Assembly: GCA_017612755.1 (NCBI GenBank)
Contig: JAGAFH010000179.1
Coordinates: 1-14,491, forward strand
DNA length: 14,491 nt
Direction: 5' to 3'
Source: Clostridiales bacterium
GTDB lineage: Bacteria > Bacillota > Clostridia > Saccharofermentanales > Saccharofermentanaceae
Below, in pieces: positions 8,698 through 14,491 of the stretch; within the stretch, counting starts at the first letter, position 1, and every line of letters starts with the position of its first letter. Under the pieces are notes generated by a model, which saw nothing but the letters and a program-made list of their open reading frames with translations, did not search any database and was not told where the DNA came from. Both the position numbers and the translations under genes were made by a program.

Positions 8698-8718
8698 AAA
8701 AAGCCTTCTTTAAAAGAC
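8698..8718 (-). terminator. Possible weak terminator after the HTH regulator
   Basis: On the minus strand GTCTT(T) pairs with (G)AAGGC around a TAAA loop (8718-8703), a stem of about 6 bp with two G-U pairs, followed directly by TTTTT at 8702-8698. It lies 5 nt after the stop of the regulator's second half. The stem is weak, so it may terminate only partly, letting some transcripts run on into pyrH. Confidence 0.3.
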
Positions 8719-8723
8719 ATAAT

Positions 8724-9533
8724 TTAAGCCTGTTCCCCTTTTCGGATCAGGGATGTTATCCGTCCGAGCACCTCTTTTCTGTCCTTATCTGCGGGGATCC
8801 TGTCCATATAATCATAGAGTGCGGAACTCATATTCTGTTCCTTTATCTCGAAAAACACATCATAGGGCGTGTAGATCATTGTCTTTCCGTCTTCCTTAGA
8901 GATCATCTCTATATTATCCATAGGAACAGATGATATTACGGGGTGGTAGTTTTCGTACCTTCTGATAAGATCGGCGATCCTTTCAAGATGGGCTTTCTGC
9001 ATCTCTTTGGTATACCCGGCCGATACTCCCGGAAATACCACAGCAGGATGTTCCTCCTGGTCGTCCGCAAAGTACGTAAGGGGGAAGATTTCCGTGATCC
9101 GGACTTTGTTTTCCAGGGCTTTGTAGAAGGCTTCCTTCATATCAAAAAGCCCCTCAATTATCTTTTTGGGCGCATCCTTAAAGAAGTCGTCAGGTATAAG
9201 AAGGAATAACGGATGGGATCCGGCGATACATATATTCTCATCCCCGGAAAGAAGTTCCATCATGGACTTGGTAAATACCTTGTCCAGGTCTTCCTTATAG
9301 ATATTCATAAGAGGCCTGCAGAGTGACAGATAATTATTGAACTCCTTTTCAAAGGCCCTGATGGCACTTTTACCGTAAAAGAGCATATTTACCATCTCTT
9401 CCGTCTCGTCAACGATGGAAGTTGAGGTAACGGCAGAATGCCCCGGAGCAACAAAGATAGTCCTTCTGTAGATCTGGTCTCTTAACCTGGGACAGTAATA
9501 AGGTTCGATCATGCCGGTGAGATAAAGGGGCAT
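8724..9533 (-). CDS. C-terminal part of a frame-split HTH regulator (unknown effector domain)
   Basis: This frame gives 269 residues from an ATG at 9533. It is probably not an independent gene: no ribosome binding site precedes the ATG, which lies inside the upstream frame. Its first residues MPLYLTGMIEPYYCPRLRDQ read as the direct continuation of the N-terminal frame (HSIQRDLNEMTVAIK, then K-W-M-P-L-Y). I recall this W-[ML]-P-L-Y-x-T-G-x-I-E-P-Y-Y pattern from about 500-residue HTH proteins of Clostridia, where it is uninterrupted. Joining the frames by a -1 shift at the A6 run (9537-9542) gives about 489 residues. The domain is acidic and mixed helix/strand, with no catalytic motif I recognise. 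Function unknown; ligand sensing is a guess. Confidence 0.6.
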   Translation of the reverse strand: MPLYLTGMIEPYYCPRLRDQIYRRTIFVAPGHSAVTSTSIVDETEEMVNMLFYGKSAIRAFEKEFNNYLSLCRPLMNIYKEDLDKVFTKSMMELLSGDENICIAGSHPLFLLIPDDFFKDAPKKIIEGLFDMKEAFYKALENKVRITEIFPLTYFADDQEEHPAVVFPGVSAGYTKEMQKAHLERIADLIRRYENYHPVISSVPMDNIEMISKEDGKTMIYTPYDVFFEIKEQNMSSALYDYMDRIPADKDRKEVLGRITSLIRKGEQA

Positions 9534-10192
9534 CCATTTTTTATGGCCACGGTCATCTCATTAAGGTCTCTTTGTATACTGTGTATTATCTTTATCTTTA
9601 TTCCTTTTGAAGTCACTTCTTTTAATGCGGCGCTCCACTTTTTTATAAAAGGAACAGACTCATACATCCACTCCATATTTTCGTTGGAGAAAAGAAGGAT
9701 CTTCTTTACCTTACCTGGGTCTCCCAGGATACCTTCAAGAAACTTTAGTACCGCTTCCCTTTTGCCCTCGTTTCCGTAGTAAAAGGAGAGCACATCATCG
9801 GAGGCTCTGCCCATTTTATCCTGTGTCCCCTTTATCACCCGGGCCTGTGAAGCATAGCCTGAAACGGTGCTTATGATACCTGTTATGTTCTCCCCGTCTT
9901 CATTCTCCTCCAAAAGCCAGGTCCTTAAGATCCTGATCCTTTCATTTCTGTCAGAAGGAAGCGGAATACCTTTAAGGATAATGTCAGACACTACCTGCTC
10001 TTTTTTCTTTTCGGATATCTTTCTCTCAAAAAAAGAACAGACGGAATCTGTGAACTCACTGTTTCTTGGAGCTTTTCTGACGCCTCTTCTCATCTTTGAG
10101 ATATAGGACGGATCAAAGGAAATGCCCCTTCCCAGGGAGCTGTTTCCGGTGTCCGTGATCTTCATGAGGATATCTAATCTTTCAAAAAACAT
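9509..10192 (-). CDS. N-terminal part of a frame-split HTH (Cro/CI-like) transcriptional regulator
   Basis: From the ATG at 10192 this frame gives 227 residues ending in a TGA at 9511-9509. The start is chosen because GAGGGGG lies 8 nt upstream; the frame stays open to 10300 but those upstream codons cross the promoter and inverted repeats and have no ribosome binding site. The N-terminus looks like a helix-turn-helix: MFFERLDILMKITDTGNSSL, then GRGISFDPSYISKMRRGVRK, where the recognition helix would be PSYISKMRRG. The middle is helical, and a KILLFSNENMEWMY segment precedes IKIIHSIQRDLNEMTVAIK. The last residues NGCPFISPA after the A6 run look out of frame. It is transcribed divergently from the large surface protein and may regulate it and itself. 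Confidence 0.65.
   Translation of the reverse strand: MFFERLDILMKITDTGNSSLGRGISFDPSYISKMRRGVRKAPRNSEFTDSVCSFFERKISEKKKEQVVSDIILKGIPLPSDRNERIRILRTWLLEENEDGENITGIISTVSGYASQARVIKGTQDKMGRASDDVLSFYYGNEGKREAVLKFLEGILGDPGKVKKILLFSNENMEWMYESVPFIKKWSAALKEVTSKGIKIKIIHSIQRDLNEMTVAIKNGCPFISPA
9536..9542 (-). other. A6 run and candidate -1 slippery heptamer
   Basis: On the minus strand the codons are ATA AAA AAT, forming A AAA AAT in the zero frame, which fits the X XXY YYZ pattern of -1 frameshift sites. A one-base backward slip continues as TGG ATG CCC, restoring the W-M-P-L-Y-L-T-G motif. A small hairpin (ATGCC with GGCAT, 12-nt loop) follows only 2 nt later, closer than normal for a stimulator, and no strong Shine-Dalgarno-like stimulator is seen upstream. 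A one-base deletion or a sequencing error in the run explains it equally well. Confidence 0.5.
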
Positions 10193-10235
10193 AAGCAAGT
10201 CCCCCTCTTTTGCATAATATAGCACAATTCCCCGG

Positions 10236-10258
10236 TTTTGTCCCAAATCGGGACAAAA
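10236..10258. promoter_or_regulatory. Inverted repeat, candidate operator 1
   Basis: The arms TTTTGTCCC (10236-10244) and GGGACAAAA (10250-10258) are perfect 9-bp complements around the spacer AAATC. The repeat covers the predicted -35 box of the HTH gene, which suits a repressor site, possibly for autoregulation. It could instead be a hairpin in a leader, but no T-run follows that would make it a terminator. Confidence 0.6.
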
Positions 10259-10259
10259 G

Positions 10260-10272
10260 TTGTCAATGACAA
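10260..10272. promoter_or_regulatory. Inverted repeat, candidate operator 2
   Basis: TTGTCA and TGACAA are perfect 6-bp complements around a single A, starting one base after operator 1. The half site shares the core TTGTC/GACAA with the first repeat (TTTTGTCCC/GGGACAAAA), so the same dimeric protein could bind both sites side by side. Confidence 0.5.
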
Positions 10273-10357
10273 AATCCTGCATAAACATATAGTTAATCAT
10301 TTAGACATATTTTATCTTTAGGATTTGGATATATGGTTTATAAAGGAGGGCAAAGAA

Positions 10358-13300
10358 ATGTTTTGTAAGCAATGCGGCGCACCCTTAAGTGAAGGAGCAA
10401 GGTTTTGCGAATCATGCGGTACTGCAGTAACAGTACCCGAAGTTCCCCGGGCAGCAGTAACTGAACCTGCACCTGTACCTGAACCCGCTCCCATAGAGAC
10501 ACCACAGCCGGCACAGGTTGAAACACCTGCTCCTGCACCCGCTCCGGCTCCTTTAAAGGCTGAGAAAGCTCCCAAGGAGAAGAAAGCCAAAAAAGAAAAG
10601 CCTGCCAAGGTCAAAAAGGAGAAGAGCAAAAAGAAAGGAAAGAAAGCATGGATCATCGCTCCCATAGCAGCTGTGGTTGCTCTTGGCATCGGCGGCGGAT
10701 CTTTTTATTTCCTGAATAATAAGACTAAGACGGAAAAGGCCAAGGATTCCTATTCCGATCTTTGTGATATGACCACATTGGGAGCCCAGAGTTATCTCTA
10801 TGCCAGGATCCTTACAGAGAGGCTTCTTGAGACAGACCTGGCTACGGCGGATCCCGATGAGACTCAGGCTCTTTTCAAGGAGTGTATAGATGCCTGGGAA
10901 GAGACTGAAGGAGTCAGTGAGGACATGATCGCAATGTCAGATGAGATCAAGGATTCAGATGACATGAAGATACTGGCTTCCATCAATTCCAGAAACTTCC
11001 TTACAGACACTATCTTCGGACGTACAGCATATGCTGCAAGCAACAGTTCCGAGGATGATATCGCCGAGACATTGAGTGTTGAGGATTCCATCGACCAGTG
11101 CGCTGCCCTTGGCGAGCAGATCAGTATCGATACGACTATCTGTTCTTCCAAGATCGTTCAGCTTCAGGAGATCTATGACGGCAGAAATACGGACTATGCG
11201 GCCTGGAGCACTCAGGTCGAGCAGATCTCAGTATGCTTCACAAATACTGTATTCCTTTCCGGCGAGGTTGTAGACGGAGACGCCACTATCCTTGAAAATG
11301 GAGAACCCCGAAGCGTATACCAGATCTCAACAGATCCCAAGCCCAGCGTTACCACTATCGAGAATACTGATATCCTTATCGATGTCGGGTCCAATTCAAG
11401 TACCTTCGTAATGAGTTCCAGCGACTCTGTTACGATAGATCAGGACCAGATCTCCCAGTATATTTCTTCCGGTTCCTCTTCTACTATTTCGATTTCCACA
11501 CATACAAAGACGACTGAAGAAGTAAACATAACCTTCCACAGCACCAGTTTTACCACCTGGTATATTCTTGAAGAGGTGGGCGGTTATACCATCTCCAGAG
11601 GTGACAAGGATGATGATGGTCTTTTCGAGCAGCCTGAGGTAGAAGAAGGCGATATCGAACCGGATCCTGTCTGCTGTCCTATCTATGACTGGGAACCCCC
11701 TATCGGCGCTACTGATATTATCGCAACAAGAAACCGGATCAACGGTGACCGTGTCGACATCGATGATACTGAGACCGATATATCCTCCGATGACCTGGAT
11801 GAACAGAGAGAACTGCTGGTAGCAGGCACCGGTGAGATCACAGTCACAGTTATCTGGGGCACCCACGATGACGTAGACCTTCATGTGATCACACCTGAAG
11901 ACAACCGTATCTATTACGCAAACAAGACAGCCGATGGCGGTACTCTTGATATCGATATGAACGCTTCCTCCTCCAACCTGTCGGATACTCCCATCGAGAA
12001 TATCTACTTCCCGGAGCCTATGGAGGGTCACTACCAGGTATTGCTCCGTGACTTCAGGGACAGAACGGATGACATGGAGACCTCCTATATCGTAAGAGTA
12101 CAGATCGGTGATGATGTGGAGGAATATGAGGGCGAGATCGACGGCACAGGCACAGAGATCCTTATCGTTGAATTCGACTACGGCGGATACGAGGGAGATC
12201 CACAGCCTGAGCTTACGGAAGATCTTCTCGATGATCTTCTTTCCCAGGCTAACGCCGGCTCCGGCGATATCACCGTTTCCCTTATGTGGGATTCCTGGGA
12301 CGATGTAGACCTTCACATGGAAACACCTAACGGAGAACATATCTACTACAGCAACAAGGCAGCTGACGGCGGTATCCTTGACACTGATGCCAATGCAGGA
12401 AGCCAGAGGATCACTGATCCTGTTGAGAATATCTATTTTGCAGCACCATCCAACGGTCACTACAAAGTTTATATCCACCAGTTCAACGACCGCACTGAAG
12501 ACAGTGCATCCAACTACCTGGTAAGGATCACGATCGGCGGCGAATCCCAGACCTTTACAGGAACTATCGACACTACCGGTACGGATATCGATATACTGGA
12601 GTTCGATTACGGCGGCGCAACGGGCATCCAGCAGACATCTTACGTGGACCATACCTACTCTTATATCAATTCCAATATGAGCTGGGGCCAGGCAAGGACT
12701 TTTGCAGAGTCCATGGGCGGTCACCTTCTGGTCATCAACGATGCTGATGAGCAGGCCTTTATCGAGCAGGCCTTCCCTGACACTTACGGATGGATCGGAT
12801 TTGTAAGCACCTCAGTCGACTGGGGCTGGATAAACGGCGATCCTGTGGATTACACCAATGTATGTGACACACAGCCCAACAACTTCGATGAGGATACTCT
12901 TGTGGGATTCCTTTATAACGATATGCAGTGGGCCTTCACCTATCCTGACGATGTGGAATACCACTATGGTTTCTATATCGAATGGGATGAGGTTCTTGAA
13001 GGGGCTGTAAACGGAGTTCTCTCCGAGGATCTTCTTGAAGATGTACTCACAGGACTCAATGCAGGATCAGGTGACATTACCATCTCCGTTCTCTGGGATT
13101 CAGAGGACGATCTGGATCTCCACGTCTTTACTCCTGACGGATCCGAGATCTACTACAGCAACAAGGTAGCCCAGAACGGTGAGCTGGACGTAGATGCCAA
13201 TACCTCTTCCAACATGATGGATAATCCTGTTGAGAACGTATTCTTCACCAATCCTTATAACGGCCAGTACTGGGTATATCTGGATGACTATAATGACAGA

Positions 13301-14239
13301 TCCACCGGTACCACTAACTACATCGTAAAGATCACTATCGGCAGTGAGTCCCAGACATTTACAGGAACCATCGACGGTTCCGGAACCACCCTGGAGATCG
13401 TAGGATTTGAATATGGCGGCGGTATCGATGAAGCTACCATGGATGATGTACTTAATTCCCTTCAGGCAGGATCCGGTGAGATCACCATCTCAATGCTCTG
13501 GGATACTGAGGATGATCTGGACCTCCATGTTGAAACGCCTGACGGATCCGAGATCTATTACGCTAACAAGATCGCAGGCGGCGGAGAACTTGATATCGAT
13601 GCCAATACCTCTTCCAACATGATGGACGAACCGGTTGAGAATATCTATTTCGAAACACTTGACGGAGGTCTGTATAAAGTCAGCATCGTGGACTATAACG
13701 ACAGATCCTCAGGTACCACCAACTATATCGTAAGAGTTACGGTAGGCGGCGAATCCCAGACCTTTACCGGAACTATCGACAGTTCAGGCACGACTATCGA
13801 GATCATCTCCTTCAACTACGGCGGCGGCGGCTCCACCATCCCCGACGAGGATGCACTTGATGCAAGGCTTGATTCCCTTGAAGCAGGTTCCGGCGAGATC
13901 ACCGTATCAATGCTCTGGGATTCCGAGGATGATCTGGATCTTCACATCTCTACTCCTGACGGATCCGAGATCTATTACGGCAATAAGGTGGCAGGCGGCG
14001 GAGAACTTGATATCGATGCCAACACATCTTCCAACATGATGGATGAACCGGTTGAGAATGTCTATTTCTCAGATCCTGACAGCGGAACGTATACTATATG
14101 GATCGAGAACTATAATGACAGATCCTCCGGATCTACAAATTACATCGTAAGAGTGACTGTAGGGGATGAATCCGAGACCTTCAGCGGAACCATCGACGAC
14201 TCCGGCAGCGAAGTTGACATCATCTCCTTCAATTACTGA
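10358..14239 (+). CDS. Large membrane-anchored protein: zinc ribbon, TM helix, five YfaP-like domains, C-type-lectin-like domain
   Basis: A 1293-residue protein of unknown function. The ATG at 10358 is chosen for AAAGGAGGG 7 nt upstream and because the zinc ribbon begins at once; an earlier in-frame ATG at 10325 adds 11 poorly supported residues. Layout: zinc ribbon with CKQCG and CESCG (C3, C6, C17, C20); Pro/Ala/Glu-rich stretch (28-67); Lys-rich stretch (68-96); one membrane helix (about 97-119); a domain without recognised family (about 120-485); YfaP-like domains at about 490-610, 634-753, 903-1021, 1038-1156 and 1177-1293; a C-type-lectin-like domain at about 762-877. With no signal peptide and lysines before the helix, the ribbon should be inside the cell and the repeats outside. 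A surface binding or adhesion role is inferred. A bidirectional terminator follows. Confidence 0.85.
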   Translation: MFCKQCGAPLSEGARFCESCGTAVTVPEVPRAAVTEPAPVPEPAPIETPQPAQVETPAPAPAPAPLKAEKAPKEKKAKKEKPAKVKKEKSKKKGKKAWIIAPIAAVVALGIGGGSFYFLNNKTKTEKAKDSYSDLCDMTTLGAQSYLYARILTERLLETDLATADPDETQALFKECIDAWEETEGVSEDMIAMSDEIKDSDDMKILASINSRNFLTDTIFGRTAYAASNSSEDDIAETLSVEDSIDQCAALGEQISIDTTICSSKIVQLQEIYDGRNTDYAAWSTQVEQISVCFTNTVFLSGEVVDGDATILENGEPRSVYQISTDPKPSVTTIENTDILIDVGSNSSTFVMSSSDSVTIDQDQISQYISSGSSSTISISTHTKTTEEVNITFHSTSFTTWYILEEVGGYTISRGDKDDDGLFEQPEVEEGDIEPDPVCCPIYDWEPPIGATDIIATRNRINGDRVDIDDTETDISSDDLDEQRELLVAGTGEITVTVIWGTHDDVDLHVITPEDNRIYYANKTADGGTLDIDMNASSSNLSDTPIENIYFPEPMEGHYQVLLRDFRDRTDDMETSYIVRVQIGDDVEEYEGEIDGTGTEILIVEFDYGGYEGDPQPELTEDLLDDLLSQANAGSGDITVSLMWDSWDDVDLHMETPNGEHIYYSNKAADGGILDTDANAGSQRITDPVENIYFAAPSNGHYKVYIHQFNDRTEDSASNYLVRITIGGESQTFTGTIDTTGTDIDILEFDYGGATGIQQTSYVDHTYSYINSNMSWGQARTFAESMGGHLLVINDADEQAFIEQAFPDTYGWIGFVSTSVDWGWINGDPVDYTNVCDTQPNNFDEDTLVGFLYNDMQWAFTYPDDVEYHYGFYIEWDEVLEGAVNGVLSEDLLEDVLTGLNAGSGDITISVLWDSEDDLDLHVFTPDGSEIYYSNKVAQNGELDVDANTSSNMMDNPVENVFFTNPYNGQYWVYLDDYNDRSTGTTNYIVKITIGSESQTFTGTIDGSGTTLEIVGFEYGGGIDEATMDDVLNSLQAGSGEITISMLWDTEDDLDLHVETPDGSEIYYANKIAGGGELDIDANTSSNMMDEPVENIYFETLDGGLYKVSIVDYNDRSSGTTNYIVRVTVGGESQTFTGTIDSSGTTIEIISFNYGGGGSTIPDEDALDARLDSLEAGSGEITVSMLWDSEDDLDLHISTPDGSEIYYGNKVAGGGELDIDANTSSNMMDEPVENVYFSDPDSGTYTIWIENYNDRSSGSTNYIVRVTVGDESETFSGTIDDSGSEVDIISFNY
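11825..12616 (+). repeat. YfaP-like domains 1 and 2 (diverged pair)
   Basis: Two domains of about 120 residues lie in tandem (codons from 11825 and from 12257). Each follows the pattern G-[DE]-I-T-V-x-x-x-W-x-x-x-D-D-V-D-L-H, then I-Y-Y-x-N-K, D-G-G-x-L-D, a P-[IV]-E-N-I-Y-F segment and an end like E-F-D-Y-G-G. This agrees with the YfaP/COG4676 type of secreted beta domain as I know it. The two differ clearly from each other and from domains 3-5, so they are older copies. Confidence 0.75.
12641..12990 (+). other. C-type-lectin-like domain inside the surface protein
   Basis: Residues about 762-877 read as a C-type-lectin fold: YVDHTYSYINSNMSWGQART leads into AFxESMGGHLLVIN-type helix and strand text, then WIGF, WINGDPVDYTN, QPNN, a YNDMQW segment and a closing YGFYIEWDE. 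QPNN sits where EPN or QPD sugar-binding motifs occur in animal lectins, and NDMQW resembles the WND site. Only one cysteine is present, so the usual disulfides are absent, as in many bacterial members. Sugar binding is possible but not shown. Confidence 0.7.
13064..14236 (+). repeat. YfaP-like domains 3, 4 and 5 (recent tandem copies)
   Basis: Three domains begin at 13064, 13469 and 13886, spaced 405 and 417 bp apart. They share long near-identical protein text such as SEIYYxNK, GELDxDANTSSNMMDxPVEN and YNDRSxGxTNYIVxxT. Domains 4 and 5 share a 32-bp identical DNA stretch at 13574-13605 and 13991-14022. Each is preceded by a short acidic helical linker of the form DLLxxLxAGSG. The similarity at DNA level shows recent duplication or gene conversion. 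Confidence 0.85.
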
Positions 14240-14249
14240 TAACCTTACT

Positions 14250-14271
14250 GGTCAGAACCACCCTCCTGACC
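14250..14271. repeat. Small inverted repeat after the surface protein gene
   Basis: GGTCAG (14250-14255) and CTGACC (14266-14271) can form a 6-bp stem with a 10-nt loop, just after the stop codon and before the main terminator. No T-run follows. It may be an RNA end-stabilising hairpin or chance. Confidence 0.3.
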
Positions 14272-14281
14272 GATAAACCAT

Positions 14282-14318
14282 AAAAAACGGGGGCCGTCAG
14301 CGACGGTCCCCGTTTTAT
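14282..14318. terminator. Strong bidirectional intrinsic terminator
   Basis: AAAACGGGG plus GCCGTC (14284-14298) pairs with GACGGT plus CCCCGTTTT (14302-14316): a 15-bp stem with one G-T pair and a 3-nt loop AGC. On the plus strand it runs into TTTT-rich sequence, ending the surface protein transcript. On the minus strand the A-run at 14282-14287 becomes TTTTTT, ending the tsf transcript. It sits between two convergent genes, as expected. Confidence 0.93.
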
Positions 14319-14338
14319 AATTGTTTTGTTTTTTTAGA

Positions 14339-14491
14339 TCAAAGACCTGCCTGCTTCATAACCTCAGCAGCAAAATCGTCTTCCTTCTTCTCGATACCCT
14401 CACCGAGCTTGTAGTTTGTGAATCTTACAACAGAAACCTCAGTGCCGATGTTCTTAGCTGCATTAGCGATGTACTGTGCAACTGTAAGGGA
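14339..14491 (-). CDS. tsf: Elongation factor Ts, C-terminal end (partial)
   Basis: The last 50 codons plus a TGA stop (14341-14339) are in the window; the rest lies beyond the right edge. The text reads LTVAQYIANAAKNIGTEVSV, then VRFTNYKLGEGIEKKEDDFA and AEVMKQAGL. The LGEGIEKKEDDFAAEVMKQ ending is typical of bacterial EF-Ts, the GDP/GTP exchange factor for EF-Tu. Position upstream of pyrH and frr on the same strand supports the call, since rpsB-tsf-pyrH-frr is a widely conserved order. Here tsf is cut off from pyrH by a terminator and about 5.6 kb of accessory DNA. Confidence 0.92.
   Translation of the reverse strand, partial: SLTVAQYIANAAKNIGTEVSVVRFTNYKLGEGIEKKEDDFAAEVMKQAGL

Larger units (their letters stand above)
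10193..10357. promoter_or_regulatory. Divergent intergenic regulatory region
   Basis: This 165-bp AT-rich gap separates the HTH regulator (minus) from the surface protein gene (plus). For the minus gene a plausible promoter is GGGACA at 10244-10239 and TATATT at 10221-10216 with a 17-bp spacer and a TG one base before the -10, giving a leader of about 20 nt. For the plus gene I see no promoter I trust: TTGTCA at 10260 could be a -35 box, but no good -10 follows at 16-18 bp. AAAGGAGGG at 10342-10350 is a strong ribosome binding site 7 nt before the ATG at 10358. Confidence 0.55.

Noticed and set aside
10193..10300. 36-codon N-terminal extension of the HTH regulator
   Set aside because: It would run through the promoter and both inverted repeats, has no ribosome binding site, and the HTH begins after the well-supported ATG at 10192.
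10318..10689. Minus-strand frame of 123 codons with Gly/Ala-rich repeats
   Set aside because: The repeats mirror the Pro/Ala/Glu-rich stalk codons of the plus-strand surface protein; not an independent gene.
11396..12724. Long open frame (442 codons) on the minus strand, antisense to the surface protein repeats
   Set aside because: It lies wholly inside a gene with clear domains, has no family resemblance or ribosome binding context, and its length follows from codon bias and repeated sequence on the other strand.
13064..14236. Regular spacing of similar DNA, considered as a CRISPR-like array
   Set aside because: The repeats are about 400 bp, in frame and protein coding; there are no short direct repeats with unique spacers and no cas genes.
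14282..14318. GC-rich hairpin considered as an attachment site or small RNA
   Set aside because: Perfect stem flanked by A- and T-runs between convergent genes is fully explained as a bidirectional terminator.

Overview
The window carries a conserved housekeeping block of a low- to mid-GC Firmicute. The gene set, the family variants and the HTH protein type suggest class Clostridia, most likely Lachnospiraceae; this is inferred from protein resemblance, not from a search. Nearly all genes lie on the minus strand. The exception is one very large surface-protein gene on the plus strand.

In minus-strand transcription order, starting from the right edge: the last 50 codons of tsf (EF-Ts) enter the window and stop at 14339. 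A strong bidirectional terminator separates tsf from a convergent plus-strand gene (10358-14239). That gene encodes a 1293-residue membrane-anchored protein with an N-terminal zinc ribbon, a Pro/Lys-rich stalk, one membrane helix, five YfaP-like beta domains and a C-type-lectin-like domain. A 165-bp intergenic region with two inverted repeats separates it from a divergent minus-strand HTH regulator, which is split into two overlapping frames at an A6 run. Then follows a tightly packed run: pyrH, frr, uppS, cdsA, dxr, rseP, purD, nadD-yqeK (fused), rsfS, and the start of a membrane protein running off the left edge. Spacings are 3 to 20 nt or overlaps of 1 to 8 nt, with one 29-nt gap before rsfS, so this looks like one operon.

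The operon joins UMP kinase and ribosome recycling with undecaprenyl phosphate synthesis (dxr, uppS), phospholipid synthesis (cdsA), intramembrane proteolysis (rseP), purine synthesis (purD), NAD synthesis plus probable Ap4A hydrolysis (nadD-yqeK), and ribosome silencing (rsfS). The usual bacterial order is rpsB-tsf-pyrH-frr-uppS-cdsA-dxr-rseP. Here the tsf-pyrH junction is interrupted by about 5.6 kb holding the regulator and the surface protein. This insertion is the accessory part of the window and the most interesting part.

Main points for a second look: the -1 frame break in the regulator (mutation, sequencing error or programmed frameshift), the tandem operator-like repeats between regulator and surface protein, and the architecture and repeat history of the surface protein.
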